A DNA stretch of 64,000 bases, taken from the NCBI GenBank assembly GCA_938039675.1, contig CALHUI010000002.1:62001-126000 (forward strand), given 5' to 3'. The DNA comes from an uncultured Cytophagales bacterium (lineage in GTDB: Bacteria; Bacteroidota; Bacteroidia; Cytophagales; Thermoflexibacteraceae). Both the position numbers and the translations under genes were made by a program. The number at the start of each line of letters is the position of its first letter. Position 1 is the first letter of the stretch. Positions 50,474-60,420 of the stretch are shown in pieces. A model generated the notes under the pieces. The model searched no databases, was not told where the DNA came from, and worked only from the letters and a program-made list of their open reading frames with translations.

Positions 50474-52882
50474 ATGCGCAGCAAATCACTTGGCAAATTG
50501 CTCAATACAGAGCGCACCGAACGAGGTGCCGTACTGACAGCCGACTTCGGCATGCTTGCCGTTACTTTTCATGCGCCCAACACCGTGCGCGTGCAGGCAT
50601 GGCAAGCCGACACCGAACGCGAAACTTTTTCCTACGCACTTGCAGACCGACCAACCGCGCCTTTCACCGTTCAATGGGACGAGCAGGCGGACATACTGCA
50701 ACTCAAAAGCGACGAACTCACCTTGCACGTCTATAAAAACCCCGTGCGCCTGCAATTTTTTGACGCAACAGGCACGCTGCTCAACGAAGATGAGCCTGCT
50801 TTCGGCATCTCATGGATAGGGCATCAGGCAACCGCCTACAAAACCCTGCAACCCGACGAGCGATTTATAGGCATGGGCGAAAAAACGGGCAACTTAGACC
50901 GCCGAGGCAGCGGCTTTTCGCATTGGAACACCGACTTTTTCGGCTACGGCACCGAAAGTGACCCGATTTATGCGTCACTGCCTTTCTATATCGGCATTTT
51001 GCCGCGCAGCGGGCGGTGCTATGGCATTTTTATGGACAGCCCCGTAAAGTCGCATTTTAATTTTGGTGCTTCCAACGACCGTTTCGCCTCATTCACCGTA
51101 GAAGAAGGCGAAATGAACTACTACTTCTTTGCCGGAGCAACCGTTGCCGATATCGTTAAAGCCTATTGCCGCCTTACGGGAACGATGCCGCTGCCGCCCA
51201 AGTGGAGTTTGGGTTTTCATCAAAGCCGTTACAGCTACTACCCGCACCATGAAGTGCGCACGCTGGCGCAAACTTTCCGCGACAAGCAAATTCCTGCGGA
51301 TGTCATCCATTTAGACATCCACTACATGGACAAATACAAAATTTTCAGTTGGGACAAAGAGCGTTTCCCTACGCACCGCCAACTGATTGCCGATTTGAAA
51401 GACATGGGCTTTCAGGTCGTGGTTATTTGCGACCCGGGCATCAAAGTAGAGGAAGGCTACGAACCGCACGACGACGGAGTGGCAAAAGACGTGTTCATCA
51501 AATACCCCGACGGCACGTACTACCGCGGGCAGGTTTGGCCCGGCTGGTGCTATTTCCCCGATTTCACCGATAAAAAAGCCCGCCAATGGTGGGGCGAAAA
51601 GTTCGTTGAGTATGTCCAAAGCGGCATAGAGGGCTTCTGGAACGATATGAACGAACCTGCCACATGGGGGCAAAAATTCCCCGATTTGGTGGAGTTCAGC
51701 TACGAGGGGCAAACCGCAACCGCCCGCAAAGCCCGTAACGTGTACGGCATGCAAATGGCACGGGCAACCTACGAAGGCACAAAAAAACTGATGAACGGCA
51801 AGCGCCCGTTCGTGCTGACAAGGGCTGCCTATGCGGGCGCACAGCGCTATACCGCCCTCTGGACGGGCGACAACACTTCATCGGACGAGCATATGCTGCT
51901 GGGGGCGCGCTTGGTGAGCAGTATCGGGCTTACGGGCATTCCCTTTGTGGGCTACGACGTGGGCGGATTTGTAGGCGAACCTTCCGTTGCGCTTTTTGCC
52001 CGATGGATTGCGCAAGGGGCATTCGCACCATTTTTCCGCTGCCACAGCATGATTAACACCCGCGACCAAGAGCCTTGGAGCTTCGGCGAAGAAGCGGAAG
52101 CCATTTCGCGCAACTACATCAGCCTTCGCTATCGCCTGATGCCTTATATCTATTCGGTTTTCTACGAAGCCTCACAAAGCGGGTTGCCCGTAGCGCGTTC
52201 GCTGGCATTAGACCACCCCTACGACGACCGCGTGTACAACACCAACTATCAGAACGAATACCTCTTCGGTCCCGGTTTGCTGGTTTGTCCGACCGAAAGC
52301 ACCCGTACCATCACGAAGGTATTTCTGCCCCAAGGAAAGTGGTATTACCTCTACAATAATCAGCTTTACGAGGGCAACAGCGAGGTGCCGGTGGAAAGCC
52401 CCTTAGAGTTTCTGCCCGTGTTTGCCAAAGCAGGTGCAATTATCCCGATGCAAAGTTTGGTGCAGTCCACCCAAGAGGCGCACGACGGCACGCTTTACCT
52501 GCACGTGTACCGACACGGCGGCAGTTCCGATTTTGTACTCTATGAAGACGACGGGCAAAGCTACGACTACGAACGGGGCGTTTATCACCGCCGCGTCATT
52601 GTATATCAGGGCGCATCGCGCGAGTTGATTTTGGAAACTGCCGAAGGAAGTTTTGCAAGCACCTTTACCGACCTGAAACTTATCTTGCACGGCTTTGAAG
52701 AGGAAATCGGCGATGAGGTGTTGCTCAACGGGCAGCCGCTGGCAACTGCCGACGATGAGTTGGCACTCTTAGACCCGCTGCCTAATTTTGACCCCTTAGG
52801 CAAACCGATTTTGCGGGTTGTGCAACAAAATAAAACAATCACTTGCCCGTTAGTGAACCAACGGATGGTGTTTAGATGGTAA
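50474..52882 (+). CDS. glycoside hydrolase family 31 (alpha-glucosidase type)
   Basis: An 802-residue GH31 enzyme with an N-terminal beta domain. In the TIM barrel the nucleophile aspartate is in GFWNDMNEPATWG (Asp391) and the acid/base aspartate in LWTGDNTSS (Asp466). GIPFVGYDVGGFVGEPS and the RYRLMPYIYSVFYEASQSGLPV helix complete the family signature, and two C-terminal beta domains follow. There is no signal peptide, so it is cytosolic and probably cleaves terminal alpha-linked glucose from oligosaccharides. Its last seven bases overlap the next gene, an unusual partner (nucleotide-sugar dehydratase). Confidence 0.94.
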   Translation: MRSKSLGKLLNTERTERGAVLTADFGMLAVTFHAPNTVRVQAWQADTERETFSYALADRPTAPFTVQWDEQADILQLKSDELTLHVYKNPVRLQFFDATGTLLNEDEPAFGISWIGHQATAYKTLQPDERFIGMGEKTGNLDRRGSGFSHWNTDFFGYGTESDPIYASLPFYIGILPRSGRCYGIFMDSPVKSHFNFGASNDRFASFTVEEGEMNYYFFAGATVADIVKAYCRLTGTMPLPPKWSLGFHQSRYSYYPHHEVRTLAQTFRDKQIPADVIHLDIHYMDKYKIFSWDKERFPTHRQLIADLKDMGFQVVVICDPGIKVEEGYEPHDDGVAKDVFIKYPDGTYYRGQVWPGWCYFPDFTDKKARQWWGEKFVEYVQSGIEGFWNDMNEPATWGQKFPDLVEFSYEGQTATARKARNVYGMQMARATYEGTKKLMNGKRPFVLTRAAYAGAQRYTALWTGDNTSSDEHMLLGARLVSSIGLTGIPFVGYDVGGFVGEPSVALFARWIAQGAFAPFFRCHSMINTRDQEPWSFGEEAEAISRNYISLRYRLMPYIYSVFYEASQSGLPVARSLALDHPYDDRVYNTNYQNEYLFGPGLLVCPTESTRTITKVFLPQGKWYYLYNNQLYEGNSEVPVESPLEFLPVFAKAGAIIPMQSLVQSTQEAHDGTLYLHVYRHGGSSDFVLYEDDGQSYDYERGVYHRRVIVYQGASRELILETAEGSFASTFTDLKLILHGFEEEIGDEVLLNGQPLATADDELALLDPLPNFDPLGKPILRVVQQNKTITCPLVNQRMVFRW

Positions 52883-54789
52883 AAAAACGGCTTCGCCAAT
52901 ACGCTAACCGCGCCGCATTCAACAAATTGCTGTTGCTGGCAACCGACCTTTTGCTGGGGGCGGTCGCCTTTGTTTTGTCTTTGCTTTTGTTTGAAGAGCT
53001 AACCCCCGTTGCCTTAGGGCAAACTGCTGCCCTTGCCCTTGTGCTGCGATTGGCGGCATTTTTCGTTTTCAAAACCTACGCCGTCGTTATTCGCTTCATC
53101 CACCTGCGCGACATGGCAAAACTCACGCTGTCGCTGGTGCTGTCCGATAGCGTTTTGGGTGTGCTTTCCTATGCCTTTTGGGGCAAATTTTCCGCTGCCA
53201 TCGGCATTGCTTACTTCACCCTGTCGCTGATGGCGCTGGCGGGCTATCGGGCATTGGTGCGCTATTTTAGTTGGGGCAACGATGCCGCCGACGAACATCC
53301 GCCCGTTCGCTTGCTCATTTTCGGGGCGGGCAGCGCGGGACTCATCACCAAGCACGTGTTGGAACATGCCCCCGGGCTTTCTTACAAAGTCGTTGCCTTT
53401 TTTGACGACGACCCGATGAAAAGCGGCAAAACCATTGAAGGCGTGCGCGTGTTCAACGTAGCCGAACATTTCAAAGACATTATCCGAAAAAACGGCGTGC
53501 AAAAAGCCGTCATTGCCATTCATCACCTTTCGCCCGAACGCAGGCAACAGTTTATAGAATGGTGTTTGGAAGCGGAAGTTCCCGTGATGAAAGTGCCGCC
53601 GTTAAGCCAATGGTACGAAGGCGGATTCAACCCTGCACAATTAGAGAATGTGCGCATAGAAGACCTTTTGGAGCGCGAACCCATCCGCATGGAGTCGCCG
53701 CACGTGCGCCAAACGTTCAGCGATAAAATTGTGCTGGTTACGGGTGCTGCGGGCTCTATCGGGCGCGAACTTTGCCGCCAATTGGCACGCTACCGTCCGC
53801 GACAATTGTTGTTGTTGGACAAAGCCGAGTCAGCCTTGCACGAGTTGCACCTGTCGCTTTTGGAAGAGGAGCACTACCCCGATGCGCTGCCCGTTCTGGC
53901 AGACGTTACCGATGCGGCAGGCATAGCGCAAATCTTTGACCGACATCGCCCGCAAACCGTTTTGCACGCTGCCGCCTATAAGCACGTACCGATGATGGAA
54001 AACTACCCGCAGCAGGCAGTCAAAGTCAATATTTTCGGGACAAAACACGTGGCAGATGCTGCTGTTCGTTACGGCGCGGAAAAGTTCATTCTGGTTTCTA
54101 CCGATAAAGCCGTAAACCCGACCAACGTAATGGGCGCATCCAAGCGCATTGCCGAGTTGTACGTACAAGCATTGCACATGCAGGGCAGCGCGACCACCTT
54201 TGCCATTACACGCTTCGGCAACGTTTTGGGTTCGGATGGGTCGGTCATTCCGCGTTTCAAAAAGCAAATTCAGGCGGGCGGGCCCGTAACGGTAACTTCG
54301 CCCGATATTGTGCGCTATTTCATGACCATTCCCGAAGCGGCGCAGCTCATTTTGGAAGCGGGCGCAATGGGCAGTCAGGCGGAAATTTTTCTGTTTGACA
54401 TGGGGCAACCCGTGCGCATCGCCGACTTAGCCCGCAAAATGATACGGCTGGCAGGTTTGCAGCCCGACAAAGACATCATCATCCAATTCACCGGCTTGCG
54501 CCCCGGCGAAAAACTCATGGAAGAACTCTTGCTGCAGCAGGAAAACACGCTGCCGACCTATCACCCCAAAATCCGCATTGCCAAAAATATTCCGCTGATT
54601 AACATGCAGGAGATAGATTTTTCATTGCAAGAATTTCAACATAAAACTGCAGAAAATGCCGACGATACGGAAATTGTACAGCTAATGATGCGCTTAGTAC
54701 CCGAGTTTCAAAGCACAAATCCTAAGTTTGCAGCCATCGACGTGGAAAAAATCTGTAACAATCGGAACTTTTCTTCGTTTCCTACATAA
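52876..54789 (+). CDS. membrane nucleotide-sugar dehydratase (CapD/WbpM/PglF type)
   Basis: A 637-residue inner-membrane enzyme of the UDP-GlcNAc 4,6-dehydratase group. Four membrane helices span about residues 15-130. A degenerate Rossmann domain follows (LLIFGAGSAGLITKHVLE, about 145-162), then a catalytic SDR domain with TGAAGSIG at residues 289-296. The active site has the modified triad of this group: STDKAVNP with Thr409, then VMGASKR with Met419 and Lys423, where the usual Tyr is Met. It makes 4-keto-6-deoxy sugars for surface glycans. The start overlaps the GH31 stop region by seven bases. No glycan cluster surrounds it. Confidence 0.92.
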   Translation: MVKKRLRQYANRAAFNKLLLLATDLLLGAVAFVLSLLLFEELTPVALGQTAALALVLRLAAFFVFKTYAVVIRFIHLRDMAKLTLSLVLSDSVLGVLSYAFWGKFSAAIGIAYFTLSLMALAGYRALVRYFSWGNDAADEHPPVRLLIFGAGSAGLITKHVLEHAPGLSYKVVAFFDDDPMKSGKTIEGVRVFNVAEHFKDIIRKNGVQKAVIAIHHLSPERRQQFIEWCLEAEVPVMKVPPLSQWYEGGFNPAQLENVRIEDLLEREPIRMESPHVRQTFSDKIVLVTGAAGSIGRELCRQLARYRPRQLLLLDKAESALHELHLSLLEEEHYPDALPVLADVTDAAGIAQIFDRHRPQTVLHAAAYKHVPMMENYPQQAVKVNIFGTKHVADAAVRYGAEKFILVSTDKAVNPTNVMGASKRIAELYVQALHMQGSATTFAITRFGNVLGSDGSVIPRFKKQIQAGGPVTVTSPDIVRYFMTIPEAAQLILEAGAMGSQAEIFLFDMGQPVRIADLARKMIRLAGLQPDKDIIIQFTGLRPGEKLMEELLLQQENTLPTYHPKIRIAKNIPLINMQEIDFSLQEFQHKTAENADDTEIVQLMMRLVPEFQSTNPKFAAIDVEKICNNRNFSSFPT

Positions 54790-54883
54790 AGTAAGCACAA
54801 GGCGTGAAACTCTTTTCTGTGCTGTTGTGCCAATCGATGATAAAACATACAACCCAATCTAACCGTCAACCTTTGAATGACTG

Positions 54884-57490
54884 ATGCCGAAGAACCTTGT
54901 CATAGTAGAGTCGCCCGCTAAGGCAAAAACTATTGAGGGCTATCTGGGAAAAGAATACACTGTCAAGTCAAGCTATGGGCATGTGCGCGATTTGCCCAAA
55001 ACAGACGATGCTATTGACATCAAAAACAACTTCACACCGCGCTATGAAATTTCGGAAGACAAGCGCGAGATAGTTGCTCAACTCTCTAAACTTGCCAAAG
55101 AGTCCGACGTGGTGTGGCTGGCAACGGACGACGACCGCGAAGGAGAAGCCATTTCATGGCACTTGTACGAAGCGCTGCGCTTAGACCGCAAGGATACTCG
55201 ACGCATTGTTTTCCGCGAAATTACTAAGTCGGCTATTCAAAAGGCGATTCAGCAGCCGCGCAGCATTGATATTGACCTTGTCAATGCCCAACAGGCACGC
55301 CGCATTTTAGACCGCTTGGTAGGTTTTGAACTGTCGCCAATTTTGTGGAAAAAAATCAAAGGCGGACTTTCCGCAGGGCGCGTGCAGTCGGTTGCCGTAC
55401 GGCTCATCGTAGAACGCGAGCGCGAAATCATCCGTTTCAAATCCGAATCGGAATACAAAATTACTGCCGTTTTCACCTTAGACAAAGGCAAAGAATTACA
55501 AGCCGAGCTTCCTAAGCGATTTAAAACCGAATCAGAAGCCGAAGCGTTTTTGCAACGCTGTATTGGAGCAACCTTTACAATTGCCAATCTGGAAAAGAGA
55601 CCTGCCAAAAAATCCCCCGCACCGCCGTTTACAACCTCTACTTTGCAGCAGGAGGCAAGCAATAAGTTGCGTTTTGGTGTATCGCAAACTATGCGATTGG
55701 CACAGAAACTCTATGAAGCAGGGCATATTTCCTACATGCGTACCGATTCGGTAAACCTTTCCGACGAGGCAATGGAAGCCGCTGCCAACGCCATTAAAAA
55801 GGAGTACGGCGAAACCTACCATCAGCCGCGCCGCTACAAAACCAAGTCGGAAAGTGCGCAGGAAGCCCACGAAGCCATTCGCCCGACTGACTTTTCGCGT
55901 AAAGTGGCAGGCGACGACCGCAACGAGCAGCGACTCTACGAATTGATTTGGAAACGCACCATCGCTTCGCAAATGGCAGATGCCAAATTGGAGCGCACTA
56001 CGGCAAGCATCGGCATTTCCACTGCGCCCGAAATTCTGGAAGCAACGGGCGAAGTCATCCTTTTTGACGGTTTTTTGAAAGTTTATTTGGAATTCAACGG
56101 CGAGGAGGAAGACGAAGAACAAAAGGGTATGTTGCCGCCGCTGCAAGTGGGGCAAGTGCTGGATTTGAAACATCTGAGAGCCACCGAGCGATTCAGCCGC
56201 CCGCCTGCCCGCTATACGGAAGCAAGTTTGGTGAAAAAGTTGGAAGAATTAGGCATCGGCAGACCTTCCACCTACGCCCCGACCATCACTACGATTCAAG
56301 AGCGCGGCTACGTGGTCAAAGAATCACGCGAGGGCAGAGAGCGCGCCTACACCGAACTCACTTTGCAGCAAAACAATATCAGCAAAGCACAAAAAACAGA
56401 AAACACGGGTGCGGAAAGCATGAAACTGTTTCCGACCGACCTTGCCATGCAGGTCAATGATTTTCTGTTAGCACATTTCCCGAACATCATTGACTACTCA
56501 TTCACTGCCAAAGTAGAGGAAGAGTTTGACCACATTGCCGAAGGCAAAACTGAGTGGCAGAAGATGCTGGAAAGTTTCTACAAAGGCTTTCACCATCAGG
56601 TAGAGGACACGCAGAACAATACAGACCGTGCTTCAACTACCCGCAAAATCGGCATTGACCCGACCACCGGCAAGGAAATAATCGCCCGCTTGGGCAAATA
56701 CGGGCCTTACGTGCAGTTGGGCAGCGAGGAAGACGGTACCGAAAAGCCGCAATTTGCAAGCCTGCGCAAAGGGCAGTTCATAGAAAACCTCACTTTGGAG
56801 GAGGCGCTGGAATTGCTGGCAACCCCGCGCGAAGGGCGTTTGCTGGGGCATCACCCTGAAAACGGTAAAGAAATGATTGTCCGCATCGGCAAGTACGGAC
56901 CCTATGTGCAGTTAGGCGGCGATGAGGAAGGCGTAAAACCGCAATATGCGAGCCTGCGCAAAGGGCAATCACCTGAAAAAATCACGTTGGAAGAGGCATT
57001 AGAGCTTTTCAAACTGCCGCGTGAGGTCGGTCAGATAGACGGCAAACCCGTTGTAGCCGCCATCGGCAGGTTTGGTCCGTATGTGAGCTACGACAAGCAG
57101 TTTTTTTCATTGCCCAAAACCTTAGACCCGCTAACCGTTACGCTGGATGAAGCCAAAGAAGTGATTGAAAAAAAGCGCAAAGCAGACGCGGAAAAAGTCA
57201 TTAAAGTATTCCCCGAAGATGCAAGCATCCGCATCCTGAACGGACGCTGGGGTCCTTACATTGAGGCAGGCAAGAAAAACTTCAAACTGCCCAAAGGAAC
57301 GGAGCCGGCCTTGCTTTCCTTTGACGAGGTAAAAGCAATGGTCGCCGCAGAAGCCCCGAAAACAGAGGCAAAAGCAAGTACAAAAACAGCAGCGACTGCC
57401 GCAGCCAAAGCAACTACCAAAAAGGCATCGGCAGCCAAGACAACCAAGGCGACTGCCGCCAAAAAAAACACAACAACTAAAAAGAAATGA
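54884..57490 (+). CDS. topA: DNA topoisomerase I
   Basis: An 868-residue type IA topoisomerase that relaxes negative supercoils. It has a TOPRIM domain at the N-terminus (NLVIVESPAKAKTIEGYLG, then ATDDDREGEAISWHL at about 83-97). The catalytic tyrosine is Tyr284 in GHISYMRTDS. The C-terminal region has no four-cysteine zinc fingers; instead it has repeats of G+YGPYVQLG type (about 601-745). The final 45 residues are a tail made almost only of Lys, Ala and Thr (KATTKKASAAKTTKATAAKK), like histone H1 tails. Full length and intact. Confidence 0.96.
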   Translation: MPKNLVIVESPAKAKTIEGYLGKEYTVKSSYGHVRDLPKTDDAIDIKNNFTPRYEISEDKREIVAQLSKLAKESDVVWLATDDDREGEAISWHLYEALRLDRKDTRRIVFREITKSAIQKAIQQPRSIDIDLVNAQQARRILDRLVGFELSPILWKKIKGGLSAGRVQSVAVRLIVEREREIIRFKSESEYKITAVFTLDKGKELQAELPKRFKTESEAEAFLQRCIGATFTIANLEKRPAKKSPAPPFTTSTLQQEASNKLRFGVSQTMRLAQKLYEAGHISYMRTDSVNLSDEAMEAAANAIKKEYGETYHQPRRYKTKSESAQEAHEAIRPTDFSRKVAGDDRNEQRLYELIWKRTIASQMADAKLERTTASIGISTAPEILEATGEVILFDGFLKVYLEFNGEEEDEEQKGMLPPLQVGQVLDLKHLRATERFSRPPARYTEASLVKKLEELGIGRPSTYAPTITTIQERGYVVKESREGRERAYTELTLQQNNISKAQKTENTGAESMKLFPTDLAMQVNDFLLAHFPNIIDYSFTAKVEEEFDHIAEGKTEWQKMLESFYKGFHHQVEDTQNNTDRASTTRKIGIDPTTGKEIIARLGKYGPYVQLGSEEDGTEKPQFASLRKGQFIENLTLEEALELLATPREGRLLGHHPENGKEMIVRIGKYGPYVQLGGDEEGVKPQYASLRKGQSPEKITLEEALELFKLPREVGQIDGKPVVAAIGRFGPYVSYDKQFFSLPKTLDPLTVTLDEAKEVIEKKRKADAEKVIKVFPEDASIRILNGRWGPYIEAGKKNFKLPKGTEPALLSFDEVKAMVAAEAPKTEAKASTKTAATAAAKATTKKASAAKTTKATAAKKNTTTKKK

Positions 57491-58215
57491 GAACTTTTAC
57501 ATACCTGATGGGATTGCTGGCAACAGCAATCCTGTTTTCGGCTTGTCAGAATACCGACGAACAATTTGCCACCAAAGCCCGCGAACTGTTAGCCAAGCAA
57601 GATTACAACGCAGTAGTTACCCTGCTGGCACCTAGAAAAGCGGCTTTACAAGATGCGGATGCGGTCAATATGCTGGGGTTCGCCTACATGGAACTGCGCC
57701 AAACCGACTCGGCAATGTCTTGCTTTAATCAAGCCATTAAATTGAACAATCAGAACTACAAATATTTTTACAACCGCGGCAATGCTTTCTGGCAAATGGG
57801 AATGCCCGAAGAAGCCCTCAAAGACTTTGACCGTGCGCTGGAATTAGACCAAACCGTGTATGAGTTGTATCTAAATCGTGGGGCAATGTTGGCAGCCATG
57901 GGGCGGCACAAAGAAGCAATTGCCGATTTTAACCGTGCTGCTGATATGAACAAAAGCGACCGCAATATTTTCTTCAATCGCGCACAGAGTCATCTGGCAT
58001 TGAAAGAGTTTGATAAAGCCGCCGAAGACCTGCAATATTGCACCGAAATAGCACCCGATTTTGCCCGCGCCTATTACATGCTGGGTTTGGTGGTTTATGC
58101 CCGACTGCCCGAAACTGCCAAAAACGACCCTCAAGGCTGCGAATACCTGCAAAAAGCCGTCAGCCTCGGTATGCCCGAAGCGCGCGATTTGCTCTACGAA
58201 AAATGCGGGCAGTAG
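57487..58215 (+). CDS. TPR-repeat lipoprotein
   Basis: A 242-residue protein with a signal peptide and lipobox (FSAC, Cys20). Five to six TPR units follow from about residue 30 to 225, for example ADAVNMLGFAYMELRQTDSAM and YFYNRGNAFWQMGMPEEALKDF. It would be an envelope scaffold that binds another protein. The start overlaps the topA stop by four bases, a strong sign of translational coupling with topA. Biological connection to topoisomerase is not evident. Confidence 0.85.
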   Translation: MRTFTYLMGLLATAILFSACQNTDEQFATKARELLAKQDYNAVVTLLAPRKAALQDADAVNMLGFAYMELRQTDSAMSCFNQAIKLNNQNYKYFYNRGNAFWQMGMPEEALKDFDRALELDQTVYELYLNRGAMLAAMGRHKEAIADFNRAADMNKSDRNIFFNRAQSHLALKEFDKAAEDLQYCTEIAPDFARAYYMLGLVVYARLPETAKNDPQGCEYLQKAVSLGMPEARDLLYEKCGQ

Positions 58216-58285
58216 ATGACTAAGGTCATCGTTGGTGACGTTGGTTGTTGTTATCTTGCAGCCGTTTCACAAACCGACAATAACC

Positions 58286-58948
58286 ATGAGATACCGCTGC
58301 CTTTTCATCCTTGGCATTTGCCTGCATGTGGCATGTGCTGCGAAGGATTCCTTGCAAACATCTTTGCAACGTTTTGGCGGAGGGGGATATTTCAAAATCG
58401 GTTACGGGGCAATTGCGACAGAGGGGATTCCCGCCGTACTGAACAGCCGCAGCACCTTCGCCCCCGATGTGCTCACCGTAGGCGGTGGTGGTTTTGCTTA
58501 TCTGAACCGCGTGGTAATCGGTGGCAACGGATTTGGTATGGCAGGCAGCCGACACGGCGATACGCTTATTACGCACGGCGGCGGAGGATTTGAGTTCGGT
58601 TATGACCTGCTCAACGGAGCTAACCGCCAATTGCTGGCAACCGTCATGCTGGGCGGCAGAAGTACGACCATCAACATAACCAATCGCAACAATGGGCCCG
58701 TGTTTATGTCGGGCAGCATCATGGCAGGAATTAACCTGCATCTGCTGCAATATATATTTTTATCCCCCAAAGCATCAGAGGCCTCGGGGGGCATCCATTT
58801 CGGGCTGCAGCTCTGTGCATGGACAAGTTTAGGTGGCGGCACTTGGGAGCGGGATGGCAGAAAAATAGCGGGTTCCGGCAACTATCAGCCGCAGGGTATC
58901 ATACTTTCTGCTACGTTTGGCGGTGCAGGTTTTGGCAGTAGGCGATAG
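58286..58948 (+). CDS. glycine-rich outer membrane beta-barrel-like protein
   Basis: A 220-residue protein. The start at 58286 gives a signal peptide (MRYRCLFILGICLHVACA). The mature part is rich in glycine and in alternating hydrophobic stretches: GGGGYFKIGYGAIATEGIPA, GGGGFAYLNRVVIGGNGFG and GGGGFEFGYDLLNGANRQLL. It ends with LSATFGGAGFGSRR. This suggests a small beta-barrel or an amphipathic repeat. Function unknown. It lies 70 bases after the TPR lipoprotein gene in the same direction and converges on the export operon. Confidence 0.65.
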   Translation: MRYRCLFILGICLHVACAAKDSLQTSLQRFGGGGYFKIGYGAIATEGIPAVLNSRSTFAPDVLTVGGGGFAYLNRVVIGGNGFGMAGSRHGDTLITHGGGGFEFGYDLLNGANRQLLATVMLGGRSTTINITNRNNGPVFMSGSIMAGINLHLLQYIFLSPKASEASGGIHFGLQLCAWTSLGGGTWERDGRKIAGSGNYQPQGIILSATFGGAGFGSRR

Positions 58949-58956
58949 TTTTGTGC

Positions 58957-60390
58957 CTATTCCATGATATCTCCTGCCGGGTTGCGGCCTGCTGCCCACA
59001 GCAGTTCAGCAAACGACTTGGCGTATTTAAACTGGAAGTCCACTAATTTCTGTTCGCCTTCCAACAGCTTGGCTTCCCGACTATTTACCAAAAACAGGGA
59101 ACTCTCGCCATTGAGAAACTTAATCTGTTCGCCGTTCAGAAGAACCTGATAGTTATTTACCATCTGTTCCTGTAAGCGCAGTTGGGTGCGTAAATTTTGC
59201 AAATCGTTATATACGGCGCTGATGTCGTTCAAAATTTCGCGGTTCAATTGCGATAACTCAAATCGGCTTTGTTTAATCTTGATATTGGTTTGTGCCAATT
59301 TTGCCCGCTCTTTGCGCAAAAACAAAGGAAAGGAAAAATCAATTCCGTATTTGTAATTATTGCGGAAGAATGCGCCGGAATTGGCTTCATCAAAGAACGG
59401 CGACTGCCCTAAGAAGTTGTAGTTCAGATTAATAACCGGTTTGAGCATTTCTATGGCAAGCCTGCGCCCTACTTCCAATTGTTTGATTTTAAAATCCAAT
59501 TTGAGCAATTCGGGGTGGTTCTCACGGGCGTATTGCAGCAAAGTTTCCAATTGGTCGCTTTCGCCAAGCTCGTGCAGGTTATTTGTAGGCAGGGCATTGT
59601 CGGGCAACTCCAATGGTTGGCTGTCTTCGTCCCACAGGTGATTGGAAAGTATCAGGCGTGTATTATTCCAGAAAACAGAACTGTTGTTAAATGCTACTTC
59701 GCGCTCTTGCAGGGTGATTTTTGCCTCAACAGAGTCAATAGCGGCCAAATCACCTTGCAGGATGCGGGCTTTGACTGCTTCGTAGCGGATTTTAGCCAAA
59801 TCTACCCCTTTGCGTGCAATTTGTAATTGTTTGTGTGCAGCATACCACTGCCAGTAGTCTTTGGTTGCCTGCAACACAATTTTGTTAATGGCTTTTATCC
59901 GTTCGGCTTCCAACATGCGGTTCATGTATTGAGCCTGTTGTAAAACGGCGCGCCGTTCGTCAAACAGTAAACCTTGTGCAACAGGCAAAATAATACCGGC
60001 ATAGAGTAAACCCGAGCTTGGCGTACTTTCTTTCGGGTTCAGGTAGGTGCCCGAGTTTTGCTCGAAGCCTACTTTAAAATCCGGCCCGAAGACGGTCGGA
60101 ATTTTCATTTCGGCATTCCATGTGTTGAAATAATTCTGCTTTTTGAAATCCTTAAATTCGTGGCTGGCTGCCATTTTGGGGTCAAAAAAGCCGCGTGCCA
60201 AGCGAATTTCCTGCTTGCCCATTTCCGAAAGCAAATTGGCCTGCTTCACTATCGGGTGGCCGACAGCCAATTGCCGATAGAAGTCTTTAATACCGAATAT
60301 GGTCATATCATTGCCGGCTTTGAGTTTGTCTTCGGGGTAGAAGGCAAAGAAAGCCACAATAATGGATACTCTTGATAAAATACGCTTCAT
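58957..60390 (-). CDS. TolC family outer membrane efflux protein
   Basis: A 477-residue protein with a signal peptide and two copies of the outer-membrane efflux domain. The domain is made of long heptad-like helices such as LEAERIKAINKIVLQATKDYWQW and IRYEAVKARILQGDLAAIDSVEAKITLQEREVAFN. A homotrimeric TolC-type channel is expected. The C-terminus ends LLWAAGRNPAGDI, where the beta and coil tail lies. It is the last gene of the leftward operon (ABC, HlyD, TolC), 30 bases after the HlyD-type gene. Confidence 0.9.
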   Translation of the reverse strand: MKRILSRVSIIVAFFAFYPEDKLKAGNDMTIFGIKDFYRQLAVGHPIVKQANLLSEMGKQEIRLARGFFDPKMAASHEFKDFKKQNYFNTWNAEMKIPTVFGPDFKVGFEQNSGTYLNPKESTPSSGLLYAGIILPVAQGLLFDERRAVLQQAQYMNRMLEAERIKAINKIVLQATKDYWQWYAAHKQLQIARKGVDLAKIRYEAVKARILQGDLAAIDSVEAKITLQEREVAFNNSSVFWNNTRLILSNHLWDEDSQPLELPDNALPTNNLHELGESDQLETLLQYARENHPELLKLDFKIKQLEVGRRLAIEMLKPVINLNYNFLGQSPFFDEANSGAFFRNNYKYGIDFSFPLFLRKERAKLAQTNIKIKQSRFELSQLNREILNDISAVYNDLQNLRTQLRLQEQMVNNYQVLLNGEQIKFLNGESSLFLVNSREAKLLEGEQKLVDFQFKYAKSFAELLWAAGRNPAGDIME

Positions 60391-60420
60391 GCTGTCATGC
60401 CTGTTTCTTGCTCACGTGAA

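Noticed and set aside
53014-53547. 177-codon frame on the minus strand inside the dehydratase gene
   Set aside because: Shadow of the conserved membrane and Rossmann domain coding strand.
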